This document shows positions 48,715 through 58,126 of a stretch of DNA of 64,000 nucleotides, one piece after another (positions within the stretch are counted from its first letter, which is position 1; every line of letters starts with the position of its first letter). The position numbers were made by a program, and so were the translations under genes. The stretch is from the NCBI GenBank assembly GCA_963772375.1, contig CAVYXG010000005.1, forward strand, positions 372,001 to 436,000, read 5' to 3'. The notes beneath the pieces were generated by a model. That model was not told the DNA's origin, did not search any database, and saw only the letters and a program-made list of their open reading frames with translations. Source of the stretch: DATBHM01 sp963772375 (GTDB taxonomy: Bacteria; Actinomycetota; UBA4738; JACQTL01).

Positions 48715-50820
48715 TCACGCGGGCTTCGCCTGGGGCGGGAGGGCGGTCGACGGCGCGTGGGGGGGACGGTTCTTCGGCAGGAACCGCCGCCCCCACCACA
48801 CGAGGAGGAACAGCGCCGCGCCCAGCACGAGGAGCAACGCCACGAGGTTGTACGAGGTGGACCGGACGACGAGCTCCTGCGGCGTGCCGAGCGGTTGACC
48901 ATCCGGAGTGAGCACGCTGATCTGGACCGGGAACCGTCCGGTGGTCCGGCTCTTCACCCGGAACGGCAGCAGCCGGGTGCTCCCGCCGGGGAGCACGACC
49001 GTCTGCGTCTTCGACTCCGGTTCCAGCCGGGCGGAGACGATCCGGATCAGGACCCGGACGCGGTCCGGCGTGTCGTTCGTGAGGCCGATGGGGACGACGC
49101 CCTGGCCGCTCGCGAGCGTCACCGTCCTCGAGGTGTCGGCCCTGATCCCCGCGAACAGGCCCGAGAGACGGTCGCTGATGCCGTCGAGGAGCGCCGTCCC
49201 GGCACGCTGGTCCTCCGTGAAGCTGGCGCCCTCGGACAGCAGCACGGAGTCCTCGAGCTGGGCGGGGACCGGGGAGGGGTTCACCAGGATGGATTGGAAC
49301 AGGGAGATGTCGTCGCGGGTCGCGGCGATCTGATCGGCGTACCCGGCCGAGAACAGCCTCCCCGGATTGGGGAACAGCTGCGCTGGTCGGTCCGGGTTTG
49401 GATGGAAGTTCTTGACGATGGCGCTGACCTGTTGCATCTGCAGGAACGGAGCGCTCCCGATCGCCTCGAGGAGCGGGCCGAACAGCGCGCCGGGAACGTC
49501 GAGCGAGTCGGGGATGGACATCGCCACGGCGCGCGGGATGCCCGGTTGCTCGAGCCAGATCTGGGCGAGCTCGCCGAGGACGTCCTGGGTTGCGAGGCGC
49601 GGATCCCGCTGGGCGACGTCCGAGCTGAGGATGTTCTGGATGCCGACGTCGGGGACGATCCCGGTGACCGAGGAATTGAGCCCACTGGTGAACGATGCCG
49701 TGGCCGGCTGCGCGAACTCCTTGGGTTGAGGGCCTCGGTGGACCAGCCCCGGCGTGAGCAGGAACGTCCGCACGCCCCGGACCGCGAGCGTCGAGAGCGA
49801 CGTCAGATCCAGGGCACCGGCCGGGGGCCAGAAGATGTCGGTGGAGATCGGATGGCCGGTGAACGCCTCGACCTCCTGCTGGCCCCGCTGCAGCTGCGTC
49901 GGGAGGTCGACGCCGAGCCCGGCGGACAGCAGCGCCGGGATGTTGGGCGCCGCATAGGGGAGCGCGGACGATTCGACACGCGGCCCGTCGGCCAGCCGGT
50001 GCATAGCGTCGAGCACGGCGCCGGCGTCGGCCGCCCCGCCCTCCCCCGCGGGGACCTTCTCGATCACCCCGCCGGAGCGCACCGAGTAGCCGTCGCGCAT
50101 GTCCTGGAGCTGCGCCAGGAGGGTGGGCGACCACACGACATCGATCGGACGGGGGCGGCGGGGGGCGTTCGCGGCCGCATCCAGCGCGGACACCTCCCTG
50201 GCCAGGCGGCCGTTCGGCGAGACCTGGGACTGCAGGGCGGTGTTCAGGTAGGTCCCATCAGGCCCGTAGTCGATGCCCTTGTGCAGCGCGAACGTCCACG
50301 CCAGGCGGAGGCGCGTCGTGGCCACCCGCTGGTGCTTCGTGAAGTCGAGGAACACGATCGGCGTCCGGATCGACGCGAGGGTCCGGTCGCCGGAGCGCAG
50401 CTCGACATCCATCGGGTAGATCGCGGTCTCGTTCCCCTGCAGGATCGCGGCGCCCAGCGCCTGCACCTTTGGTGTCGAGAGTGTGAGCACCCGCCGCGCC
50501 CCAGGGATCAGCCGGCCCCTGACCAGGTCGAACCCCGCGTAGATCGCCCCGCCCTGGGGGTCCTCGCGGAGGGAGTCCTCGTACTCGTTCCTCGTGTGGG
50601 AGGGGGTGAACACCGTGACGCCGAACGTGAGGTCGCCGGCGGGGCGCCGGCCCTCGTTCCTCGCGACCACGGTCAGCTGGAGCTGGTTCGACTGCGGCGT
50701 GAGCCAGGGCGTCATCGCGCGCAGGCTGATGGACACGTCCGGGGCCGGGGCGGAGTTCGCCGGGGGGGCGCCGAGGACGAGGATGACGAGAACGACGAGG
50801 AGCGTGGCCAGGCGTTGCAT
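48715..50820 (-). CDS. DUF6049 secreted, membrane-anchored protein
   Basis: This 701-residue protein has a signal peptide at 1-23 (QRLATLLVVLVILVLGAPPANSA), then beta-rich and Rossmann-like extracytoplasmic domains. A C-terminal span lies at about 665-685 (YNLVALLLVLGAALFLLVWW), with a short proline-rich cytoplasmic tail. It corresponds in position and build to mycobacterial Rv3909, the uncharacterised neighbour of MviN. It probably supports MurJ-linked cell-wall synthesis (inference). The murJ start follows after 10 bases. ATG 50820 has no strong ribosome site. Confidence 0.87.
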   Translation of the reverse strand: MQRLATLLVVLVILVLGAPPANSAPAPDVSISLRAMTPWLTPQSNQLQLTVVARNEGRRPAGDLTFGVTVFTPSHTRNEYEDSLREDPQGGAIYAGFDLVRGRLIPGARRVLTLSTPKVQALGAAILQGNETAIYPMDVELRSGDRTLASIRTPIVFLDFTKHQRVATTRLRLAWTFALHKGIDYGPDGTYLNTALQSQVSPNGRLAREVSALDAAANAPRRPRPIDVVWSPTLLAQLQDMRDGYSVRSGGVIEKVPAGEGGAADAGAVLDAMHRLADGPRVESSALPYAAPNIPALLSAGLGVDLPTQLQRGQQEVEAFTGHPISTDIFWPPAGALDLTSLSTLAVRGVRTFLLTPGLVHRGPQPKEFAQPATASFTSGLNSSVTGIVPDVGIQNILSSDVAQRDPRLATQDVLGELAQIWLEQPGIPRAVAMSIPDSLDVPGALFGPLLEAIGSAPFLQMQQVSAIVKNFHPNPDRPAQLFPNPGRLFSAGYADQIAATRDDISLFQSILVNPSPVPAQLEDSVLLSEGASFTEDQRAGTALLDGISDRLSGLFAGIRADTSRTVTLASGQGVVPIGLTNDTPDRVRVLIRIVSARLEPESKTQTVVLPGGSTRLLPFRVKSRTTGRFPVQISVLTPDGQPLGTPQELVVRSTSYNLVALLLVLGAALFLLVWWGRRFLPKNRPPHAPSTALPPQAKPA

Positions 50821-50900
50821 CGCGGCGACCCATTGTAGGCACCGTGGCCCGGCGGTATCGCCGAACGCGTGCCCGGGACCTGCGTGTTCTCGGGCGACGT

Positions 50901-51356
50901 TCAGGTTGGCGGTTCGGGCCGGGGCGCTGCCCCCTCGAGGATGGCGACGGCCCGCTCCACCACCTCGCGCTCGGAGCGGTACGTCGCCCGCCGGACCGCC
51001 GAGGCCCCCGGGAACCACCGGATCTCCTCCATCTCGTGGTCGTGGTCGGCCATGTCCCCACCGGTCGCGTGCATCAGGTAGAAGCGGACGGTCTTGCGCA
51101 CCCCCACCTCGTCCCACCGGTAGAAGTAGGAGATCGTTCCGAGGTCGTCGTCGATCTCGGCGAACAGACCCGTCTCCTCGCGGACCTCCCGGAGCGCCGC
51201 GTCCTCGGGACGTTCGTCCGGCTCGATGAGGCCCTTGGGCAGACCCCACGCCAACTCGCCCCGGCGGGTCCTCCGGGCTGCCAGGGCGATCTCGATCCCC
51301 TCGTCGGTGCGTCGGAACACAACCCCCCCGGCGGAGTGCTCCGACCGGGTCCTCAC
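50901..51356 (-). CDS. Nudix hydrolase (MutT4-like)
   Basis: This 151-residue protein has a canonical Nudix box, GLIEPDERPEDAALREVREETG, with all Glu ligands for Mg. The opening RTRSEHSAGGVVFRR matches the MutT4/Rv3908 group beside MviN. It hydrolyses a nucleoside diphosphate derivative; the substrate is unknown. GTG 51356 overlaps the YbaK stop by four bases (GTGA) and is preferred to GTG 51374. It lies 80 bases before DUF6049. Confidence 0.9.
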   Translation of the reverse strand: MRTRSEHSAGGVVFRRTDEGIEIALAARRTRRGELAWGLPKGLIEPDERPEDAALREVREETGLFAEIDDDLGTISYFYRWDEVGVRKTVRFYLMHATGGDMADHDHEMEEIRWFPGASAVRRATYRSEREVVERAVAILEGAAPRPEPPT

Positions 51357-51868
51357 GACCTGATCCGGGTCCACCGGCGCCGGGTGCTGCCGCCCGGCCC
51401 CATCGGCCGGGCGATCCTCGCCACCTTGGCCCCCGTCGCCTTCACGAGGTCCTCCCCCCGGATCTTGAGGATGGCGGTGGGATCGCCGCCGGCGAAGTAC
51501 AGGACCTCCTGCCCGGCGAGCTTGCGGTCGGCCACCACGCGGAATCCCGCGGGCAGTCCCGCCGGGGGAACCGCCTCCGACAGGTACTCCGAGAGCTGCG
51601 ACGTGCGGTCGTCCCGCGCGAGGGTGATCTCGTGGCCGCGCACCGCGGCCCGGACCCGGTCCGGGTCGGGTTCGCTGCTGCTGGGGACGATCGCGGCCAC
51701 GGGCCCCCGGTCCGTTTCGAACACGACCACCTTGCCGACCACCTCGGGTGGCAGCCCCAGCACCCCGGCGATCCGTTCGGCCGAGCGCAGCCGGTCGCGC
51801 ACGGGGAGGAGCTCGTGGCGGACGTTCCGTTCCACCAGGTGGTTGTGGACGTCCACGCTCGTCCGCAT
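51353..51868 (-). CDS. YbaK/EbsC-type aminoacyl-tRNA deacylase
   Basis: This 171-residue protein has the YbaK fold: VVGKVVVFETDRGPVAAIVP with the catalytic-type Lys, the middle strand HEITLARDDRTSQLSEYLS, and a C-terminal LYFAGGDPTAILKIRGEDLVKATGAKV. Such proteins hydrolyse misacylated tRNA-Pro or related tRNAs in trans. ATG 51868 is chosen because the domain begins soon after. There is no ribosome site but a TATA-like CATACT lies just upstream, so it may be leaderless. It is coupled to the nudix gene. Confidence 0.78.
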   Translation of the reverse strand: MRTSVDVHNHLVERNVRHELLPVRDRLRSAERIAGVLGLPPEVVGKVVVFETDRGPVAAIVPSSSEPDPDRVRAAVRGHEITLARDDRTSQLSEYLSEAVPPAGLPAGFRVVADRKLAGQEVLYFAGGDPTAILKIRGEDLVKATGAKVARIARPMGPGGSTRRRWTRIRS

Positions 51869-51998
51869 GCCGGAAGTATGCCAGGGAGATGTTCGCGACC
51901 GATCCCGGGGGGTCCGGGCTCGGCGGCCGCGGGCGGGACGGGACACGCCTGGCCGGTGCTCGCCGTGCCCCCGGCGAGTCACCATTCGACGTAGGTCG

Positions 51999-52202
51999 CT
52001 AGCGAGATCCGCCCTTGCGGCCGATCTGCTGATAGAACTCGACGCCGTAGCGGCGCTTGGTGGTGTCGCCGCCCTTCTTGCCGCCGATCTTGCCGATCTT
52101 GCCGAAGAAGTCGGCGCCGTATCGCTGCTTCGTCGTCAGGCCGCCCTTGCGGCCGGCTTCGGCTCGTGACATCCGCTTGTTCTCGCCGTCGGTCTCAGCC
52201 AC
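51999..52202 (-). CDS. KGG-repeat stress protein
   Basis: This 67-residue, Gly/Lys-rich, hydrophilic protein has three KGG units: AEAGRKGGLTTKQRYG, GKIGGKKGGDTTKRRYG and QQIGRKGGSR. It matches the stress-induced KGG family (plant-LEA/GsiB-like), intrinsically disordered proteins made in desiccation, heat or stationary phase. GTG 52202 has GGGAGGTG 9 bases upstream. A 7-bp GC hairpin lies in its leader at 52232-52250. Confidence 0.9.
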   Translation of the reverse strand: MAETDGENKRMSRAEAGRKGGLTTKQRYGADFFGKIGKIGGKKGGDTTKRRYGVEFYQQIGRKGGSR

Positions 52203-52231
52203 GTGGGAACACCTCCCAAGGTGCGTCATCG

Positions 52232-52250
52232 CGGGGGGTCGGGCCCCCCG
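52232..52250. other. GC hairpin in the KGG-gene leader
   Basis: CGGGGGG and CCCCCCG pair around TCGGG, 30 bases upstream of the KGG gene start and 120 bases before pilT on the other strand. It could be a 5' leader structure of the KGG transcript or a boundary element. Confidence 0.4.
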
Positions 52251-52373
52251 TAGTTTCCCAGATGCCCTGTAGAGCAACCGGAATCCGGATGAAAAGTTGC
52301 GAATCCTCCCAGATGCTGTGAGTTGGCGCTCGACCTCAACTACGTACCCACTCCTGCCGACCATGTACCAGCG

Positions 52374-53525
52374 ATGGAGATCTCGGACCTGCTCCGGCGC
52401 ATGGTCGAGATGGGCGGCAGCGACCTCCACCTGAAGGTGGGGGCCGTTCCGGTCGTCAGGGTCGACGGCACCCTGATCCAGACCGACTTCCCCGCCCTGG
52501 AGGCGACGGACACGGAGTCGTTCGCCACCGACATCATGCCGCCCGCCAAGGCCGGCGACTTCGGGGACACGTACGAAGCCGACTTCGGCTACACGCTGTC
52601 CGGCGTCGGGCGGTTCCGCGTGAACGTGTTCCGCCAGCGCGGCGTCGTGGGCCTCGCCATCCGCCGGGTGCGGGCGGAGATCCCCTCGTTCGAGGAGCTG
52701 ATGCTCCCGCCCGTCGTCCGAACCCTGGCGGACACGCCCCGCGGGCTGGTGCTGGTGACCGGCCCGACCGGCACGGGCAAGACCACCACGATCGCCTCGG
52801 TGGTCGGGCACATCAACCGGACCCGCAAGGCGCACATCGTGACGATCGAGGACCCCATCGAGGTCATGCACGAGGACGCCAATTCGATCGTCGACCAGCG
52901 TGAGGTGGGGATCGACACGCTGTCGTACGCCGCCGCCCTCCGCCATGTCGTCCGCCAGGACCCCGACGTGATCTTCGTGGGCGAGATCCGCGACGCCCCC
53001 TCGGCGGAGGCTGCGATCCAGGCGGCCGAGACCGGACACTTCGTCATCTCGACCCTGCACACGACGGACGCGACCGAGACCATCAACCGGATCCTCGACA
53101 TGTTTCCGGCCCAGCAGCAGCAGCAGGTCCGAGTGTCGCTCTCGTCCGGACTGCGGGGGGTCCTGTCCCAGCGGCTGCTGCCGCGGGCCAACGGCAGAGG
53201 GCGCGTTCCGGCGGTCGAGGTGCTGGTGAACACCGGCCGGGTGCAGGAGCGGATCCTCAAGCCGGAGTCGACGTTCGAGATCAACGACGTGATGGCCGAG
53301 GGCGAGTTCTACGGGATGCAGACGTTCGACCAGGCGCTGGTGCGACTGGTGATGGAGGGCCTCGTGCGCGAGGAGGACGCCACCGAGGCGTCGTCCAACG
53401 CCCACGACTTCTCGCTGGCGCTGAAGGCCGCGAGGATGCGGGCCGATGCCGACGGCTCCCGGAACGGTGGGAGCTCACCGGCGCCCGTCGCGGCCGCGGC
53501 GCCCGAGTCGGGCTTCACGACCTGA
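52374..53525 (+). CDS. pilT: Type IV pilus retraction ATPase PilT
   Basis: This 383-residue secretion-type ATPase has the PilT opening MEISDLLRRMVEMGGSDLHL, Walker A GPTGTGKTT (130-138), Walker B DPDVIFVGEIRD and the PilT signature AAETGHFVISTLHT. The C-terminus, from about 345, is low complexity. It powers pilus retraction as a hexamer. No pilB, pilC, pilM-Q or pilin gene lies in this window. ATG 52374 matches the family start; TTG 52323 would add 17 residues. No clear ribosome site. Confidence 0.92.
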   Translation: MEISDLLRRMVEMGGSDLHLKVGAVPVVRVDGTLIQTDFPALEATDTESFATDIMPPAKAGDFGDTYEADFGYTLSGVGRFRVNVFRQRGVVGLAIRRVRAEIPSFEELMLPPVVRTLADTPRGLVLVTGPTGTGKTTTIASVVGHINRTRKAHIVTIEDPIEVMHEDANSIVDQREVGIDTLSYAAALRHVVRQDPDVIFVGEIRDAPSAEAAIQAAETGHFVISTLHTTDATETINRILDMFPAQQQQQVRVSLSSGLRGVLSQRLLPRANGRGRVPAVEVLVNTGRVQERILKPESTFEINDVMAEGEFYGMQTFDQALVRLVMEGLVREEDATEASSNAHDFSLALKAARMRADADGSRNGGSSPAPVAAAAPESGFTT

Positions 53526-53880
53526 GGCCCGTCGCCCGCCTCGCCGCCCACACCTCGAACGGGTGTCGCCGGTAGCCGTACCCGACGAACAGCAGCCCGT
53601 ACACCGGCAGGAACAGTGGCCCCCACAGGCAGTACTGCCGGACGTGCTCACGCTCGTGGTCGTACAGAGCTCCCTCGATGGGCTCCGCCCCGATCATCAC
53701 GAACCCGAACGTCTGGGCCGAGTAGCCGAATCGCCGGACGACGAGCGACCACCCGCGGGCGCGGCGGTCGAACATGAGGACGCCGCGGCGGACGCGCGGA
53801 ACCTGGAACGTGAGCAGGCCGAGGACCAGGCCGAGCAGCGTGTTCGGCAGCGTCCACAGGAACCCGAGCGCGGTGAGCAC
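53515..53880 (-). CDS. Small membrane protein with HExxH motif
   Basis: From GTG 53880 the product is 121 residues: a span at about 3-25 (TALGFLWTLPNTLLGLVLG), a soluble segment, then LYDHEREHVRQY with the gluzincin-type motif H75-E76-x2-H79. A second hydrophobic stretch follows (LFLPVYGLLFVGYGY), and Glu109 30 residues after the motif could be a third ligand. It may be a membrane metalloprotease-like protein, or the motif may be structural. The start is uncertain; the frame stays open to 54114. It is convergent with pilT, overlapping 11 bases. Confidence 0.6.
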   Translation of the reverse strand: MLTALGFLWTLPNTLLGLVLGLLTFQVPRVRRGVLMFDRRARGWSLVVRRFGYSAQTFGFVMIGAEPIEGALYDHEREHVRQYCLWGPLFLPVYGLLFVGYGYRRHPFEVWAARRATGLRS

Positions 53881-54175
53881 TGGCGTCGTCAGGGTACGCG
53901 CGCGGCCGGTGGATCGAGAGCCCCCGCTCCCGGGCACCACGCGGGGCCCGGCCGAGGCTTGCGCCGCCCGCCCAGCGGAGCGGGGCCCTCCGATCCTTGC
54001 CGTCGTTCGGCGGGACGCGCCGTCTCGAGTGCGGAGCGCGTCCCCGCCATCATGAACGCCGCCCGTTCGCGACCGGACTGACGTTCGCCTGTGTTCGTAT
54101 CGCCCATCTTGCATCGTCAGAAGACGATCCGGGTGAAGCGGCGCGAGAAATCCGCGGGGGTATCCTCATGGCCTC

Positions 54176-55636
54176 ATGGCCGAGCCGCCCAGCTCCGACC
54201 GGCCGACCGGCGCCTCCTTCGTCGAGATCGACCCCCTCGCCCGGGAGCTGGGCGAACGCTTCCGCGCGGCCGGGTTCGAGCTCCATCTCGTCGGCGGAGT
54301 GGTCCGCGACGCGCTGCTCGGCCGGGTCCGCGAGCACGCGGACATCGACCTGACCACCTCGGCCAAGCCGCCGGAGACCGTCCGGAGGCTCCAGGGGTGG
54401 GCCGACCAGCGGTACGTGCAGGCGGCGCGGTTCGGGACGGTCGGGGCGCGCAAGGACGGGCGGCAGTTCGAGATCACGACGTTCCGCGAGGAGATGTACC
54501 CCGACGACGACCGGCGACCGGCGGTGACGTTCGGGAAGGACCTGCGGACCGACCTGTCGCGCCGGGACTTCACGTTCAACGCGATGGCCGTGTCGCTGCC
54601 GGACGGGGCGTTCGAGGACCCGTTCGGGGGGGTCAGGGACCTGGCAGCGCGGCTGCTGGACACTCCGCTCGAGCCCGACGTGGCGTTCTCCGACGACCCG
54701 TTGCGCATGCTGCGGGCGGCGCGGTTCGTGTCGGAGCTCGGGGTGACGCCGTCCGAGCGCGTCGTGGAGGCGGTCGCGCGCATGCGTTCGCGGCTGGCGA
54801 TCGTGTCGCGGGAACGGATCCAGGCCGAGCTGAACCGCCTGCTCCTGGGGGCCGAACCCGGGCGCGGGCTGCAGCTGCTGGTGGACACGGAACTGGCGGA
54901 GGAGTTCCTTCCGGAGCTCCCGGCGCTCGCACTCGAACAGGACCCCGTGCACAAGCACAAGGATGTGCTGCGGCACACCTACGCGGTGGTGGAGGGGTGC
55001 GACCCGTCCGACCTGACGCTCCGGCTGGCCGCGCTGTTCCACGACGTCGGGAAGCCCCGGACTCGCGAGTACACGCCGGAGGGGGTGCAGTTCCACCATC
55101 ACGAGGTCGTCGGCGCGCGGATGGCCGAGATCCGGATGCGCGAGCTGCGCTACTCCTCGGCCGTGATCGACCACGTCCGGACGCTCATCGAGATGCACCT
55201 GCGGTTCCACGGGTACGGCGAGGGGTGGAGCGACGCGGCCGTGCGCCGGTACGTCCGAGACGCGGGGCCGCTGCTCGACCGGCTGAACCAGCTGACGCGG
55301 GCCGACGTCACGACGGCGAACCTGTTCAAGGCGAAGCAGTTCCGGGCGCTGCAGGACGACCTCGAGGAGCGCATCGCTCGGCTGGCGGAGCAGGAGAACC
55401 TCGAGTCGATGCGGCCGGCGCTCGACGGCAACGAGATCATGGAGCATCTCGGGCTGGCGCCGGGCCGGCTGGTGGGGGAGGCCCGCGAGCACCTCATGGA
55501 GATCCGGCTGGAGCGCGGGCCCATCGGGCGCGAGGAGGCGCTTGCGCTACTCGACGAGTGGGCGGCCTCGAAGGGCATCGAGATTCCGGGAGGCGACTCC
55601 TCGGGCTCCGACTCCGGGAATCCGTCCGAGCGGTAG
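54176..55636 (+). CDS. cca: CCA-adding tRNA nucleotidyltransferase
   Basis: This 486-residue enzyme has a class II nucleotidyltransferase head (LHLVGGVVRDALLGR, the metal motif HADIDLTTSA, RRDFTFNAMAV, DDPLRMLRAARF) and an HD domain (LAALFHDVGKPRTR, HHHEVVGA) as in mycobacterial PcnA. It adds or repairs the 3' CCA of tRNAs, needed here since the tRNA-Ile gene lacks an encoded CCA. ATG 54176 is preceded by GGGGGTATCC. It is divergent from the minus-strand murJ block, as in Mycobacterium. Confidence 0.94.
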   Translation: MAEPPSSDRPTGASFVEIDPLARELGERFRAAGFELHLVGGVVRDALLGRVREHADIDLTTSAKPPETVRRLQGWADQRYVQAARFGTVGARKDGRQFEITTFREEMYPDDDRRPAVTFGKDLRTDLSRRDFTFNAMAVSLPDGAFEDPFGGVRDLAARLLDTPLEPDVAFSDDPLRMLRAARFVSELGVTPSERVVEAVARMRSRLAIVSRERIQAELNRLLLGAEPGRGLQLLVDTELAEEFLPELPALALEQDPVHKHKDVLRHTYAVVEGCDPSDLTLRLAALFHDVGKPRTREYTPEGVQFHHHEVVGARMAEIRMRELRYSSAVIDHVRTLIEMHLRFHGYGEGWSDAAVRRYVRDAGPLLDRLNQLTRADVTTANLFKAKQFRALQDDLEERIARLAEQENLESMRPALDGNEIMEHLGLAPGRLVGEAREHLMEIRLERGPIGREEALALLDEWAASKGIEIPGGDSSGSDSGNPSER

Positions 55637-55652
55637 CCTCGAAGGACTTCCC

Positions 55653-56963
55653 ATGGAGTCCCCGCGCACCGATCTCGATCGAACGGCGTCGTCCGGCCGT
55701 GCGCCGGCAGCCTCGCCAAACGGCGACGGCGTTCATGGCGACGGCGCAGGCGCCCGGACGCCGCTGTTCGCCAATCGGAACTTCCGGCTGTTCTTCACCG
55801 GACAGCTGATCTCGAACACCGGTACCTGGCTGCAGAACGTCGCCCAGGGCGTGCTGGTGCTCCGGCTGACGGGTTCGTCACTGATGGTCGGGGTGGCGAA
55901 CGCGGCGCTGTTCCTTCCGGTGCTGCTGCTCGCGCTGTTCGGCGGTGGGCTGGCGGACCGGTTCGACCGGCGCCGGCTGCTGATCGCGACCCAGGTGCTG
56001 GCGCTCGTGGCCACGGGGGTCCTGGCCGTGCTGGCGGGGACGGGCAACGCCACGGTGGGCGTCGTGATCGCCGTCGCCGTGGTCGTGGGGCTGCAGTACG
56101 CGGTCTCCATCCCGGCCATGGGAGCGCTGCTGCCGTCGCTCGTCGACCGGTCGCAGCTCGGCGAGGCCGTCGGGATGAACTCCGTCACCTACAACGTGGC
56201 CCGGGTGGTCGGGCCGATCGTCGCCACGGTCACGATCGCGGCGGTCGGGTTCGGGTGGGCGTTCGCGTTGAACTCGCTGTCGTTCGTCGCGCTGATCGTG
56301 GCCCTGTCGATGCTCCGGCTGGAACGGACCGCCAGTGGCGAGCACCGGGGAGGTTCGATCCGGGAGGTCATACGGCTGGCGTGGGAGCAGCCGCGGCTGC
56401 GCGTGATGCTGTTCGGCGTCGCTGCGGTGTCGATGGCGGCCGACCCGGTCATCACGCTCGGGCCGACGTTCGCGCAGGACGTGTTCGGGCACAACGACAA
56501 CTGGGCCGGGTTCATCGTGGCGGCGTTCGGGATCGGGTCGATCCTCGCGGCGCTGCTGCTGTCGCGGACGTTCCGGGCGCCGGGCGCCGCGCGGCTGCGG
56601 GCGCTGCCGTGGAGCATGGCGGTGATGGCGCTCGGGCTGGCAGGGTTCGCGTTCGTGCCGTGGTTCTGGCCGGCGCTCGTCGTGCTGATGGTGGGCGGGG
56701 CCGGCTACCTGATCGCGAGCACCGCGTGGACGACCGCGCTCCAGGAGGAGGTCGAGGACCGGATGCGCGGCCGCATCATGGGCCTCTGGACGGTGGCGTT
56801 CCTCGGCACCCGGCCCATCGCCGCGCTGATCGACGGGGCGATGGCCGACCTGGTCGGGCCCCGCGTCGCCGTACTGGTGATCCTCATCCCGCTCGTGCTG
56901 GTCACGGCGTTCGGCGTCCGGGTGCTCCGCCGAACTCCTGCCGCCGCTTCACCGTCCGCCTGA
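55653..56963 (+). CDS. MFS exporter (EntS/MFS_3-like)
   Basis: This 436-residue transporter has about 12 spans after a hydrophilic N-terminus of about 38 residues. Motif A reads GGGLADRFDRRRLL, and FRLFFTGQLISNTGTWLQNVA is typical of the MFS_3 group that includes the enterobactin exporter EntS. It probably exports a small molecule or drug by proton exchange; the substrate is unknown. ATG 55653 follows GAAGGA with good spacing and lies 16 bases after cca. Confidence 0.88.
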   Translation: MESPRTDLDRTASSGRAPAASPNGDGVHGDGAGARTPLFANRNFRLFFTGQLISNTGTWLQNVAQGVLVLRLTGSSLMVGVANAALFLPVLLLALFGGGLADRFDRRRLLIATQVLALVATGVLAVLAGTGNATVGVVIAVAVVVGLQYAVSIPAMGALLPSLVDRSQLGEAVGMNSVTYNVARVVGPIVATVTIAAVGFGWAFALNSLSFVALIVALSMLRLERTASGEHRGGSIREVIRLAWEQPRLRVMLFGVAAVSMAADPVITLGPTFAQDVFGHNDNWAGFIVAAFGIGSILAALLLSRTFRAPGAARLRALPWSMAVMALGLAGFAFVPWFWPALVVLMVGGAGYLIASTAWTTALQEEVEDRMRGRIMGLWTVAFLGTRPIAALIDGAMADLVGPRVAVLVILIPLVLVTAFGVRVLRRTPAAASPSA

Positions 56964-57025
56964 CGACGTCGCCCCGGGCCGCGGCCGAGCCGGGATCGGC
57001 GGCCGATGCCATGGCCGGGGCCGGA

Positions 57026-58126
57026 TCAGTCGGGAAGAAGCACCGAGACCTCGACGGCCTTGAAGGCCGCGTGGATCTCGCCACCCTCGCGCAGGCGCAG
57101 CCGGGTCGAGGACGCGGCCGTGATCTCCGCCACCACCGGCGGGTGAGAGGCGATGCGGACCCGGACCCGGTCGGACTCCCGGGTGAGGGATTCGACCCGG
57201 CCCCACACCACGTTCCTGGCCGAGCCCGAAGGCGTCTCTTGGAACAGCGCGACGTCGGCCGGGCGGAGCAGCCCGACGGCTCCGTCGACGTCGCCGTTCG
57301 CGTCCGCAGGCCACGCGACCACGACGTCGCCCGACGGCGTGCGGAGCACGCCGGAACCGTCGTCCTGCCGTTCCAGCCTCCCGGCGAACAGGTTCACCCC
57401 GACCAGCTCCGCCGCGTAGGTGGTCCGCGGCGCCCGGAGGATCTCGTCGGGGGTTCCCTCCTGCGTGACGCGGCCCGCCTCGATCAGCACCAGCCGGTCG
57501 GCCAGCGTCATCGCCTCGACCGGGTCGTGGGTGATCATCAACCGGACGCCCGGGAATCCGCCCAGCAGCTCGCGGAGCAGCCGGCGGATCTCGCCGCGAG
57601 AGCGGACATCGAGCGCGGAGAGTGGTTCGTCGAGCAGGAGCAGCCGCGGCTCGTGCACCAGCGCCCGGGCAAGCGCCACGCGCTGGGCCTCCCCGCCGGA
57701 CAGCTCGGCGGGCTTGGCCCTGGCCCGGTGGGCCACGCCGAGTCGTTCGAGCAAGGCCGAAGCCCGTTGCCGCGCAACGTGTTTCGACACACCACGTGCT
57801 CGCAAGGGGAAGGCAGCGTTCTCCAGCGCGCTGAGGTGCGGGAACAGCAGCAGGTCCTGGAACACGACACCGACGGGCCGACGCTCGGCCGGAAGACGAA
57901 CGCCGGCATCCACGTCCTCCAGCGTGGCGTCGTCGAGGAGGACGCTGCCCTCCTCCAGCGGATCGAGTCCCGCCAGCGCGGCCACAGTCGTCGACTTTCC
58001 CGCGCCGTTCGGCCCGAGCAGCGCCACCGTCCGCCCGGCCTCCACCGCCAGCCGGAGCCGCACGTCGAAGTCCGGCCGTCGGACCAGGATCTCCGCCCGG
58101 AGGGCCGGTTCGTTCGCGTCGTTCAT
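57026..58126 (-). CDS. modC: Molybdate ABC transporter ATP-binding protein
   Basis: This 366-residue ABC ATPase has Walker A LLGPNGAGKSTT, the Q-loop VVFQDLLLFPHL, signature ELSGGEAQRVALARAL and Walker B LLLLDEPLSALD. A C-terminal TOBE/Mop-like domain at about 300-366 (ESLTRESDRVRVRIAS, AEITAASSTRLRLREG) indicates oxyanion sensing. It energises ModB. ATG 58126 overlaps the modB stop (ATGA), closing a regulator-modA-modB-modC operon. Confidence 0.94.
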   Translation of the reverse strand: MNDANEPALRAEILVRRPDFDVRLRLAVEAGRTVALLGPNGAGKSTTVAALAGLDPLEEGSVLLDDATLEDVDAGVRLPAERRPVGVVFQDLLLFPHLSALENAAFPLRARGVSKHVARQRASALLERLGVAHRARAKPAELSGGEAQRVALARALVHEPRLLLLDEPLSALDVRSRGEIRRLLRELLGGFPGVRLMITHDPVEAMTLADRLVLIEAGRVTQEGTPDEILRAPRTTYAAELVGVNLFAGRLERQDDGSGVLRTPSGDVVVAWPADANGDVDGAVGLLRPADVALFQETPSGSARNVVWGRVESLTRESDRVRVRIASHPPVVAEITAASSTRLRLREGGEIHAAFKAVEVSVLLPD

